From Christensenella sp. UBA7102 (GTDB lineage Bacteria; Bacillota; Clostridia; Christensenellales; UBA1750): a stretch of DNA of 9,765 nucleotides. The notes under the pieces were generated by a model. The model saw only the letters and a program-made list of their open reading frames with translations, was not told the origin of the DNA and searched no databases. The translations under genes were made by a program, and so were the position numbers. The stretch spans positions 1-9,765 of the forward strand of contig DKYK01000006.1 in assembly GCA_002492415.1 (NCBI GenBank), given 5' to 3'. Below are positions 1 through 6,378 of this stretch, one piece after another (the first letter of the stretch is position 1; every line of letters begins with the position of its first letter).

Positions 1-14
1 CTCTTGTCCGTATT

Positions 15-37
15 GGAATTAACTCTCGTCAATTTCC
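15..37 (-). other. Leader hairpin with GNRA-type loop
   Basis: Read on the minus strand, this stretch folds into a stem of about nine pairs with one G-U pair and one bulged A. It is closed by a C-G pair over the loop GAGA, which fits the stable GNRA tetraloop class. It lies about 80-100 nt downstream of the predicted start of the strong left-edge promoter, so it would be in that transcript's leader. It could be a processing or structural element of a stable-RNA precursor. The fold was worked out by eye. Confidence 0.35.
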
Positions 38-50
38 TCGTCATTCTTTA

Positions 51-70
51 TGTATCGTTTTCAAGGTTCG
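51..70 (-). promoter_or_regulatory. boxA-like antitermination sequence in leader
   Basis: The minus strand reads CGAACCTTGAAAACGATACA. The CTTGAAAAC core resembles the boxA motifs (CTTTGAAAAC-like) found in Firmicutes rRNA leaders and spacers, where NusB/NusE bind to assemble an antitermination complex. Its place about 45-60 nt after the predicted transcription start fits an rRNA leader. The match is by memory of the motif; the rRNA gene itself is outside the window. Confidence 0.45.
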
Positions 71-99
71 CATGCCGCAGGCGCTCAGGATTTCCAACC

Positions 100-113
100 C
101 GTCGCTGACGACG
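100..113 (-). other. Small hairpin at the predicted transcript 5' end
   Basis: The minus strand reads CGTCG, loop TCAG, CGACG: a perfect 5-bp stem with a 4-base loop. It starts at the predicted +1 of the left-edge promoter, so the transcript would carry a 5' stem-loop, which could protect it from 5' decay. It is short and could be chance in GC-rich DNA. Confidence 0.25.
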
Positions 114-119
114 TTGTAT

Positions 120-148
120 ATCATACCAAATGTCGTTTGCTTTGTCAA
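120..148 (-). promoter_or_regulatory. Strong sigma-A promoter, rRNA-operon type
   Basis: On the minus strand the -35 is TTGACA (143-148, perfect consensus), the spacer is 17 bases, and the -10 is TATGAT (120-125, five of six). The expected start is near 113. This is the strongest promoter in the window and points out of the left edge. Only about 113 bases of transcript are in view; they have no convincing coding start with an RBS but do have a boxA-like motif. With the upstream A-tracts, this suggests a stable-RNA operon, most likely 16S rRNA first. That target is an inference. Confidence 0.82.
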
Positions 149-150
149 CA

Positions 151-175
151 CTTTTTTTCAACTTTTTTCTATTTT
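151..175 (-). promoter_or_regulatory. UP-element-like phased A-tracts
   Basis: Directly upstream of the -35 box, the minus strand has three A-runs (7, 6 and 4 bases; on the plus strand the T-runs are 152-158, 163-168 and 172-175). They start about 9-11 bases apart, close to one helical turn, so the DNA should be curved. The -38 to -59 window relative to the predicted start falls at about 151-172, where UP elements bind the RNA polymerase alpha C-terminal domain. It stands out against the GC-rich surroundings. Confidence 0.6.
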
Positions 176-211
176 CCTGACGCTTCTTCAAAAAGTCGTC
201 AAATTGGCGAT

Positions 212-1291
212 TTATTTACGGTCCGCGCCTTCGATGATCCCTCCGCCGAGGCACACAGGCCCGCTGTAGATCACCACAGACTGCCCCGGCGTTACCGCGC
301 GCTGCATTTGCTCAAAGGTGACCACGGCGCAATCCCCCCGCATACTGACGTGACACTTCTGATCCGGCTGGCGGTAACGCACCTTGGCCGTGCAGTCAAA
401 CTCCTGCGCCGGTGCGCGTCCCGCGATAAACGTCATCTGCGACGCGTTCAGTCTGTCGCTCCACAGGCGCGGGTCGTCCTCGCCCTGACAGACGCGCAGT
501 ATGTTGTGTTCCATGTCCTTTTCCACCACAAACCAGCTGCGCCCATCCCCCGTGCCGCCAATGCCCAACCCCTTTCGCTGGCCCAGCGTATAATACATCA
601 GTCCATCGTGTCGCCCCACCACTGTGCCGTCGGGCGCGACCATGTCCCCCGGCTGCGCGGGCAGAAACTGCTTCAAAAACTGTTTAAAGTTCCGCTCCCC
701 AATGAAGCAGACGCCGGTGGAATCCTTCTTTTCCGCTGTCTCCAATCCGTTTTCTCTCGCGATACGGCGCACTTCCCCCTTGGTCATGCCGCCCACGGGA
801 AAGATCGCGCTGCCCAGCTGCTCCTGCGAGAGCATATAAAGGAAATAAGATTGATCTTTATTGGGATCCGCGCCGCGCAGCAGCTTCACCTCTCCGCCGG
901 TCCTGTCCAACTGACAAAAATGCCCTGTGGCCATCGCGTCGGCTCCGTTCTTCATTGCGAAATCCAGGAAGGCGCGGAATTTGATTTCCCGGTTGCACAG
1001 CACATCCGGATTGGGCGTGCGTCCTCTGCGGTATTCCTCCAAAAAATGCGAAAACACGCGATCCCAGTACTCCCTTGTGAAGTTCACCGTATAGTATGGA
1101 ATGCCGATGCTGTCGCACACCGCGCGCACGTCTTCGTAATCCTGCGTCGCTGTGCACACGCCGCTGTCGTCTTTCTCTTCCCAATTTTTCATAAAAACAC
1201 CCGTCACGTCATAGCCCTGCTCCTTGAGAAGCAGGGCGGCAACGGACGAATCGACGCCGCCGGACATGCCGACGATGACGCGCTTGGTCAT
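212..1291 (-). CDS. mnmA: tRNA-specific 2-thiouridylase MnmA
   Basis: A 359-residue protein, the usual MnmA length. It adenylates U34 of the tRNAs for Lys, Glu and Gln and inserts sulfur delivered by a persulfide relay, giving s2U34 in the cytoplasm. The PP-loop ATP-binding motif SGGVDSS is at residues 10-16. The two catalytic cysteines are in NPDVLCN (Cys99) and STGVCFIGER (Cys195). The central and C-terminal beta-barrel regions look complete, with LGQRKGLG near 237. An AAAGGAG site lies 10 bases before the ATG. It is the last gene of the operon, 21 bases after the kinase stop, and probably shares the phosphatase promoter; no promoter of its own was seen. No clear terminator follows before the stable-RNA promoter. 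The functional link to the signalling genes is unclear and may be only shared transcription. Confidence 0.97.
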   Translation of the reverse strand: MTKRVIVGMSGGVDSSVAALLLKEQGYDVTGVFMKNWEEKDDSGVCTATQDYEDVRAVCDSIGIPYYTVNFTREYWDRVFSHFLEEYRRGRTPNPDVLCNREIKFRAFLDFAMKNGADAMATGHFCQLDRTGGEVKLLRGADPNKDQSYFLYMLSQEQLGSAIFPVGGMTKGEVRRIARENGLETAEKKDSTGVCFIGERNFKQFLKQFLPAQPGDMVAPDGTVVGRHDGLMYYTLGQRKGLGIGGTGDGRSWFVVEKDMEHNILRVCQGEDDPRLWSDRLNASQMTFIAGRAPAQEFDCTAKVRYRQPDQKCHVSMRGDCAVVTFEQMQRAVTPGQSVVIYSGPVCLGGGIIEGADRK

Positions 1292-1312
1292 ATGCGAAGT
1301 TCTCCTTTGTAT

Positions 1313-3202
1313 TTAATCGACAAAGGAACGATAGATGCTCTGCGAGTCCGACTCGTCGGTCAGCAGGCGGTAGAGCACCTCTCCTCCCTCAAATTCCGTC
1401 TGCAGCAGCACCAGGCCCTTGCCGCTCTGGAAAAATGCATATCCTTCCTCGCTCTGCAGCACGACGCAGTTCATCAGATCCATGCCATTGGCGGAACCGG
1501 AGTAATTGACGGCGTACACACTGCTCGCGCCCAGCATGCCGCGGAACGTCGTGCCCACGGTGCACTGCGCGGGCAGCACCAGCACATCGGTTTCAGGCTC
1601 TTCAATGGAGGTATAGCGCAGATTGCCCTGCTCGTCCAGGTAGAAGCCGTACACATCGCCCACCGGCGCGCCGGTGGACGGATTGTACACAAAGCGCCCG
1701 CAGAGCATGTCGGGCCACCCGCTGGGCGCACGGCCCGTCACCCACAGGATCTGCTGCCCCTCATCCTCCACCATCATCAGGCGGCCGTGCAGGGGGGCGA
1801 AGTCCTGTATCGCATCGGAAGGCGCGGCGCCCTCGATAAAGGGGGCGAGCGCCGGGTCAATGGTGGGCGCCGGCGTCGGTGTAGGCGATTCCGTCGGCTG
1901 CACGGGCTCGCTCGCAGTCGGCGCAGGAGTCGCCTCGGGCGTCTCGACCGTGCGGGTGGGCGTGGGAACGGCACTCAGTCCTATGTCCCCCAGGTCCTCA
2001 CCCCGTCCCATGATGGTCGTCAAATAGTAGAAGAACAGCGCCACAATGCCCAGGATCAGCAGCATCAGAATCGCCGTGATCACCACGGCCGGGCGCAGGC
2101 CCTTCTTCTTTTTTTTGTTGTTCTTATGGTCCAGCGGATAGGTCACTGGGTCTTCCTTGCGGGGACGCGGCGATTCCCTGCGCTGCGTGGAAACGCGATT
2201 GTGCTCCGGGAGCTTGGGCGGCGCCGGCTTTTCCCCACCGGAATGCAGCAGCGCCGCGCGGAACTCGTCAACGGTCTGGAATCGATCCTCCGCGCGCACC
2301 GCCATGGCGCGTAAAATCGCCGTCTCGGCATAGGCCGGGATCCGGATGCCCAGCCTGGAGGGCGGCACCAGGCAGTCCTGCTTCTGCCGCTCGAGCGATT
2401 CGGGCGGGATGCGCCCCGTCAGCGTGCGGTACATGGTCGCGCCCAGCGCGTAGATGTCCGTCCAGGGACCCTGGCGGCCGCGCGAGCGATACTGTTCCTC
2501 GGGCGCATAGCCGGGCTTGAGGATCACGGACATGGATTGCTGCACATTCATGGACTGCCGCGCCGCGCCAAAGTCGATGAGGGTCACCTGCCCCGAAGTG
2601 GTCAGAAAGATGTTGTCGGGGCTGATGTCGCGGTGGAGCAGCCCGGCCGCATGCACGGTGCGCAGTGCGTCCATTATGGGCAGCAGAATGCCCAGCATCT
2701 TGTCAAAGGGCACGGGCTTGCCGCCGCTGCGCACCAGATACTGCTTGAGTGTGATGCCCTCCAGATAGTTCATCACCAGATAGGCCGTGCCGTTTTCCGT
2801 GAAGAAATCGCGCACGCCCACAATGTTGGGCGCGCCGTCAAAGCGCGCCAGCGTGCGCGCCTCCTGCAGGAAGGACTCCAGCCCTTCCGTAAAGCGCGTG
2901 CCTCCCTGACCGGAATAGGGCGTGACCACGTTGGTACCCGGCTGACGCGAGGCGCAGTCCTGCGGCAGATATTCCTTGATGGCCAGCTTAATGCCCAGTA
3001 CCTGGTCGCGCGCAATGTAGGTCGTGCCAAAGCCGCCGTGCCCCAGGCCCCGACCCACCAGATACTTGCCCGCGAGCACCGTTCCGGGTTTCAGGTAATG
3101 CGGCGCGGCAGCGGGCGTGCCCTCGCGATACCCGCAAAAGGGACAGACCTGCGCCTGCCCCTTGTCCTGCATACATCCAAGACAGATAGAATGATCGTGC
3201 AC
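1313..3202 (-). CDS. Transmembrane Ser/Thr protein kinase with N-terminal zinc ribbon and extracytoplasmic domain
   Basis: A 629-residue kinase. Residues 7-23 are a zinc ribbon (Cys7, Cys10, Cys20, Cys23). The kinase domain spans about 45-320 and has all key motifs: glycine loop GRGLGHGGFG (50-59), ATP lysine Lys76, helix-C Glu114, HRD at 190-192 with Asn197, DFG at 210-212, and APE at 233-235, so it should be active. A basic KKKKK stretch precedes one TM helix (about 371-394), which puts the kinase inside. Outside are a Pro/Thr-rich stalk (about 411-448) and a domain (about 450-629) I do not recognise; it has no PASTA repeats. The start is GTG: an in-frame stop lies just upstream, the next Met falls inside the zinc ribbon, and AAGGCGGTG is 8 bases away. 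It follows the FHA gene by 38 bases. Likely targets are the operon's own FHA-linked proteins (inference). Confidence 0.95.
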   Translation of the reverse strand: MHDHSICLGCMQDKGQAQVCPFCGYREGTPAAAPHYLKPGTVLAGKYLVGRGLGHGGFGTTYIARDQVLGIKLAIKEYLPQDCASRQPGTNVVTPYSGQGGTRFTEGLESFLQEARTLARFDGAPNIVGVRDFFTENGTAYLVMNYLEGITLKQYLVRSGGKPVPFDKMLGILLPIMDALRTVHAAGLLHRDISPDNIFLTTSGQVTLIDFGAARQSMNVQQSMSVILKPGYAPEEQYRSRGRQGPWTDIYALGATMYRTLTGRIPPESLERQKQDCLVPPSRLGIRIPAYAETAILRAMAVRAEDRFQTVDEFRAALLHSGGEKPAPPKLPEHNRVSTQRRESPRPRKEDPVTYPLDHKNNKKKKKGLRPAVVITAILMLLILGIVALFFYYLTTIMGRGEDLGDIGLSAVPTPTRTVETPEATPAPTASEPVQPTESPTPTPAPTIDPALAPFIEGAAPSDAIQDFAPLHGRLMMVEDEGQQILWVTGRAPSGWPDMLCGRFVYNPSTGAPVGDVYGFYLDEQGNLRYTSIEEPETDVLVLPAQCTVGTTFRGMLGASSVYAVNYSGSANGMDLMNCVVLQSEEGYAFFQSGKGLVLLQTEFEGGEVLYRLLTDESDSQSIYRSFVD

Positions 3203-3210
3203 CCGTCAAA

Positions 3211-3219
3211 CACCGCCTT
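3211..3219 (-). promoter_or_regulatory. Ribosome-binding site supporting the GTG start of the kinase
   Basis: The minus strand reads AAGGCGGTG, eight of nine matches to AAGGAGGTG, 8 bases before the GTG at 3202. An ATG at about 3228 is in another frame, so this site decides the unusual start. Confidence 0.6.
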
Positions 3220-3240
3220 ACTTCGCATTCACGGCGCTCC

Positions 3241-3891
3241 TCACGCCTGCTCGTCCTCCCAGGCAAACCGCTGCGAGCACAGCGGCAAAAACAGCAGCGA
3301 CGTATCGCTGATCTCAATGCGGTCGTAGGCCGTCAGCGCCATCGGTGCGAGCAGCTCCTCGCCGTTGAGATAGATGATGGCCTTCCCCTCCCCGGGGATG
3401 AGGTGAAAGGCGCGGTTGCGCGGATTGTAGGAGATCACGCCGTTGGTGTCGCGCGAAACGCCCACATCTCCCTTCAAGCAGATGTCCATTGCCGACGATC
3501 GCCCCAATGTATTGCGCTCAGAATGGATCTCATAGGACTGGCCGCGATTGGGTCCGGCAATCTGCACCAACCAGCCCACCGGCGGATTGATGCCCGTGTT
3601 CTTCTCCACACGCGCCACCGTAACCGACTCTTCCTCCACTATATGCGGCGCCGCCGGCCCGGAAACGGGCGCGGCGTCCGGCGCAGGCGCTGCGCTGCGG
3701 CGCGCGGGCGCTTGGATGGGCTCGTCCTGGCCATAGTCCAGGTCATACGCCTGCATGATGCGCTCATCCACCGGATCCTTTGCAATCGTATACTCCTCCT
3801 GCACATTGGACCTGCGCGCCGAGCAGTGCGGGCAGGCGCGGTATTTGGACGGATCATAATAGTGTCCGAACTCACAACGAACGTATTTCAC
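3241..3891 (-). CDS. Cytoplasmic zinc-ribbon/FHA domain protein
   Basis: A 216-residue soluble protein with no signal or TM segment. The N-terminus has a Cys/His zinc-binding pattern (Cys6, His10, Cys20, Cys23) including the FGHYYD stretch typical of this clostridial family. A low-complexity Ala/Pro linker covers about 58-85. An FHA domain follows from about 107 to 207. It keeps the Gly-Arg-Ser phosphothreonine-binding turn (130-132), the Ser-Arg pair (VSRD, 146-149) and a later YLNGEEL strand, but has Asn where many FHA domains have His after SR. It probably reads phosphothreonine made by the neighbouring kinase and acts as an adaptor. It starts at GTG with AAGGAG 9 bases upstream; the gap to the protease gene is 15 bases. 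What the zinc ribbon binds is unknown. Confidence 0.9.
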   Translation of the reverse strand: MKYVRCEFGHYYDPSKYRACPHCSARRSNVQEEYTIAKDPVDERIMQAYDLDYGQDEPIQAPARRSAAPAPDAAPVSGPAAPHIVEEESVTVARVEKNTGINPPVGWLVQIAGPNRGQSYEIHSERNTLGRSSAMDICLKGDVGVSRDTNGVISYNPRNRAFHLIPGEGKAIIYLNGEELLAPMALTAYDRIEISDTSLLFLPLCSQRFAWEDEQA

Positions 3892-3906
3892 AAAAGCCCT
3901 CTCCTT

Positions 3907-5205
3907 CTACTGTCGCTCTGGCGCATTTTCGCACACCTCGAACAGGCAGCTTTCCTCCACCAGATAGAAGCGATCGCCGCTGTACAGATCCGCCGCATCG
4001 CCGTCGTTGAGCCGGTCGCCATTCATCAGGAAGGTGCCGTTGCGCGAATAATTTTCCAGCGTAAAGCACTCCCGTTCCTCATCGTAGCGCACCGAGCAAT
4101 GCACGCGGCTGATCTGCTTGCCCTGCGGGTCAAAGACCAGCTGGCAGCGCTGCGGATCGCGCCCAAAGAACACCGTCTCGCCGTCCAGCGCGATCACCGC
4201 GCCCGCATACGGCCCGCGTATTCCCACAATATATCCTTTTTCCTTCTCCCCACTTTTGCGGGGCAGGAAGGCTTCCAGCACGCTGCCGCCTTCCGCGCGG
4301 CGCCTTACCATCATATACACCAGCACGGCCACAAATGCCAGCGCCGCAAAGATGAAAATCACCAGCCACATCAGGCCAAAGCCTCCGCTGCTGCCGCCGG
4401 TTTCCGCCGCCACGGGCGCTGCGGATACTTCCGGGCTGGCCGATGGCGAAGGACCGGGCGTCGCGGTGGGCGCGGGGGATTCCGTCGCGGTAGTCAGAGT
4501 GGCCATTTTGACGGAAACGCCCACAGAGCTGAGCGCGTCGAGCGCCTCTTCGATGCGAATGGCGCCGTTGATGCCCTCCGCATCGTTCATCTTCATCGTG
4601 GCAATCCCCACCACGTAACCGTTCTCATGGAGCAGCGGTCCGCCCGAATTTCCCTGATTGAGCGCCGCGTCGATCTGATAGTACAGTACGTCGTTCCACA
4701 CCGACATCTTGCTGATGATGCCCTTGGTCGCGCTGACGTCTTCCGGGAAAGAGGTAATGGTGTTGCTGATGTCGTTGGTGGGATATCCCAGCGCGAACAC
4801 CGAATCGCCCATGCGGGTCATGTCCTCCGTTCCCAGCGGCAACGGCTCCTCGTCGATGGGCGTAGAGAGCTTGAGCACCGCCAGATCCTTTTCCGGCACG
4901 GAAATGGCCACTTCGCATTCGATTTCCGTGTCCTTCCCGATCCAGATGGTCACGCCCTGCGGGTTCTCCGATATGACGTGATAATTGGTCAGCAGATAGG
5001 TGATGGGCGCGCTCTGGCCCACGCCGAACGCGGAGCCAAAGGCGACCACCGTGCCGCCCGCGTCCTTGGTCGCCACGCGAAATACGGAGTTTTTGGCCTC
5101 ATCCGGCCCCAGCGTCTCCGCCTGCGCCGTGACCAGCCCGGAAACCAACAGCATCGCGGCGAGCAGAAACGCCGCAAAAATCCTCATCTTCCTCATGCTC
5201 TGCAC
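3907..5205 (-). CDS. Secreted-side trypsin-like serine protease joined by a TM helix to a cytoplasmic FHA domain
   Basis: A 432-residue bitopic protein. It begins with a signal peptide, hydrophobic at about 9-25, with likely cleavage after AQA (27-29). The trypsin-like domain (about 36-235) has the full triad: His76 in TNYHV, Asp107 in EKDLAV and Ser187 in GNSGGP. This is the HtrA/DegP fold family (S1C-like), but no PDZ domain follows. Next come a Ser/Pro/Ala/Thr-rich stalk (about 241-268), one TM helix (about 277-300), basic RRR on the inside, and a canonical FHA domain (about 325-424) with GRD (348-350), SRVHC (366-370) and the conserved Asn-Gly-Thr at 389-391. The protease therefore sits outside and the phosphothreonine reader inside. 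The start is GTG with GAGG 7 bases upstream; ATG codons 4 and 7 are alternatives. It lies 10 bases after the phosphatase. Substrates are unknown; control by kinase state is inference. Confidence 0.93.
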   Translation of the reverse strand: MQSMRKMRIFAAFLLAAMLLVSGLVTAQAETLGPDEAKNSVFRVATKDAGGTVVAFGSAFGVGQSAPITYLLTNYHVISENPQGVTIWIGKDTEIECEVAISVPEKDLAVLKLSTPIDEEPLPLGTEDMTRMGDSVFALGYPTNDISNTITSFPEDVSATKGIISKMSVWNDVLYYQIDAALNQGNSGGPLLHENGYVVGIATMKMNDAEGINGAIRIEEALDALSSVGVSVKMATLTTATESPAPTATPGPSPSASPEVSAAPVAAETGGSSGGFGLMWLVIFIFAALAFVAVLVYMMVRRRAEGGSVLEAFLPRKSGEKEKGYIVGIRGPYAGAVIALDGETVFFGRDPQRCQLVFDPQGKQISRVHCSVRYDEERECFTLENYSRNGTFLMNGDRLNDGDAADLYSGDRFYLVEESCLFEVCENAPERQ

Positions 5206-5215
5206 ACTTCTCCCT

Positions 5216-6304
5216 CTATCTGCCGTCGCAGTAGAGCAATACGATGGTCACGTTGTCCTGCTTGCGCCGGCTCTTCGCCTTGACCGCCTCCAGCAGTGCG
5301 TCTTGCGCGCGATTGGGTTCAGAGCGTTCCATCACATCGACAATTTCGCGCACCGAAAGCGTCTTGAACAATCCGTCCGAGCAGAGCAATATGCGATCGC
5401 CCGGGCGAAGCGCCACAGGCTGGATGTTGTAATCCACCTTTTCCAGCTTCTCAATGCCCACAAAGCTGGTCAGATGCGCGCGCTCCGGGTGATGCTGCGC
5501 TTCCTCCAGCGTCATTTCACCGGCATTGACCTTGTCCATCAGCTCGGTAAAGTAGTTGTGGTCGCGGTTGAGCTGATAGAGCTTGCCCTTGCGGTGCAGA
5601 TAAATGTGGCTGTCGCCCACGGATACAAAGCGCAGGCCGTCAGGCAGCACAGAGGCCGCGACCAGCGTCGTTCCCGCCATCATGCCCGACTTGCCTTGAA
5701 ATGCCTGGTAGACCGCGCTATTTGCCGCGTATACAGCGTCCACCAGCGCATGGTTGTCCACTTCTTTTGCGTCAAGGTACGCGCGCATAAACTGCACTGC
5801 GCCCATCTGCGCCGCCTCGGCGCCGTTTTCCATACCGCCCATGCCGTCGCACACCACGGCCATCACGCCGAACTTCTCCACCACCCGCTCCTCCTCCAGA
5901 GGCGTGATGGCAAAGGCGTCCTGCTGCTGGTCGCGCTGCCCGATGTCCTGCGCGTTCCCAATGCTCACACAGAGGCTGCCCACGGTCGCGGAATTGCACT
6001 CCGCTCCATCCTCGGGCCGCACCAGGCGCAGCTGCGCCACGGTCACAGGCTCCCCGTCCGCCTCCTGCGCAGGGGCGTCCGCCTGCTCGTCGTCCAGGGG
6101 CGTGAACTTGATCTCGCGCACGGTTTCTCCCTCAGAATCATCGGAAGCGTCCGCTTCCAAGGGAGTCTCCTCCGGCTCGTAGTCCTCTTCCTGTGCCTGT
6201 TCGGCGCTGCGCCTGCCGAGCACCGCATTGCAAATCATCAGCGCAATGCTGCCCACGATGCCGGCCGCTGCAGTGATGAGTAGAATCAGAATCTCACTGG
6301 GCAT
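5216..6304 (-). CDS. Membrane-anchored PP2C-type protein phosphatase
   Basis: A 362-residue protein and first gene of the signalling operon. One N-terminal TM helix (about 5-29) is followed by RR, so the catalytic part is cytoplasmic. An acidic, probably flexible linker covers about 36-85. The PPM/PP2C domain spans about 108-361 and keeps the metal-binding motifs: Asp129 in RDQQQD, DGMGG at 153-157, GTT at 211-213, GDSHIY from 230, SDG at 309-311, and DN at 350-351. The usual Asn of the first motif is Gln, a change I believe is common in this clade. It should remove phosphate from Ser/Thr residues placed by the operon's kinase and reset FHA binding. AAGGAGG sits 10 bases before the ATG. In clusters of this kind the PP2C opposes the linked kinase (known in general; inferred here). 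Confidence 0.94.
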   Translation of the reverse strand: MPSEILILLITAAAGIVGSIALMICNAVLGRRSAEQAQEEDYEPEETPLEADASDDSEGETVREIKFTPLDDEQADAPAQEADGEPVTVAQLRLVRPEDGAECNSATVGSLCVSIGNAQDIGQRDQQQDAFAITPLEEERVVEKFGVMAVVCDGMGGMENGAEAAQMGAVQFMRAYLDAKEVDNHALVDAVYAANSAVYQAFQGKSGMMAGTTLVAASVLPDGLRFVSVGDSHIYLHRKGKLYQLNRDHNYFTELMDKVNAGEMTLEEAQHHPERAHLTSFVGIEKLEKVDYNIQPVALRPGDRILLCSDGLFKTLSVREIVDVMERSEPNRAQDALLEAVKAKSRRKQDNVTIVLLYCDGR

Positions 6305-6314
6305 ACAGGTCCTG

Positions 6315-6321
6315 CCTCCTT
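6315..6321 (-). promoter_or_regulatory. Strong RBS of the PP2C gene
   Basis: A perfect AAGGAGG lies 10 bases before the ATG and fixes the start of the operon's first protein. Confidence 0.7.
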
Positions 6322-6346
6322 AAAACCATACAAAATAACTCTTTCT

Positions 6347-6375
6347 ATTATAGGCCATATGCCAAAAAAGTGCAA
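6347..6375 (-). promoter_or_regulatory. Sigma-A promoter of the phosphatase-protease-FHA-kinase-mnmA operon
   Basis: The -10 is a perfect TATAAT (minus strand, 6347-6352). A 17-base spacer separates it from TTGCAC (6370-6375), which matches the -35 consensus only in its first three bases. The expected start is near 6340, giving a leader of about 36 bases that includes the AAGGAGG site. It lies in the 74-base gap after the thymidylate kinase stop. No terminator is seen there, so some read-through from the upstream genes is likely. Confidence 0.75.
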
Positions 6376-6378
6376 CGA

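Noticed and set aside
178..201. Hairpin after the mnmA stop as a terminator
   Set aside because: The stem (TGACG/CGTCA plus a weak inner helix) is not followed by a T-run on the minus strand, so intrinsic termination is not supported.
50..2314. Very long plus-strand open frame (754 codons) opposite mnmA and the kinase
   Set aside because: It is antisense to two clear genes, has no family motifs, and is rich in Arg, His and Ala. Such frames arise in GC-rich genes with strong third-base bias.
3907..5205. Calling this gene HtrA/DegP
   Set aside because: The protease fold matches, but there is no PDZ domain and the protein ends in a TM helix and an FHA domain, so the standard name would mislead.
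3403..5283. Long plus-strand open frame (626 codons) opposite the FHA and protease genes
   Set aside because: Antisense shadow of well-supported genes with intact catalytic motifs; no recognisable domain and an Arg/His-rich composition.
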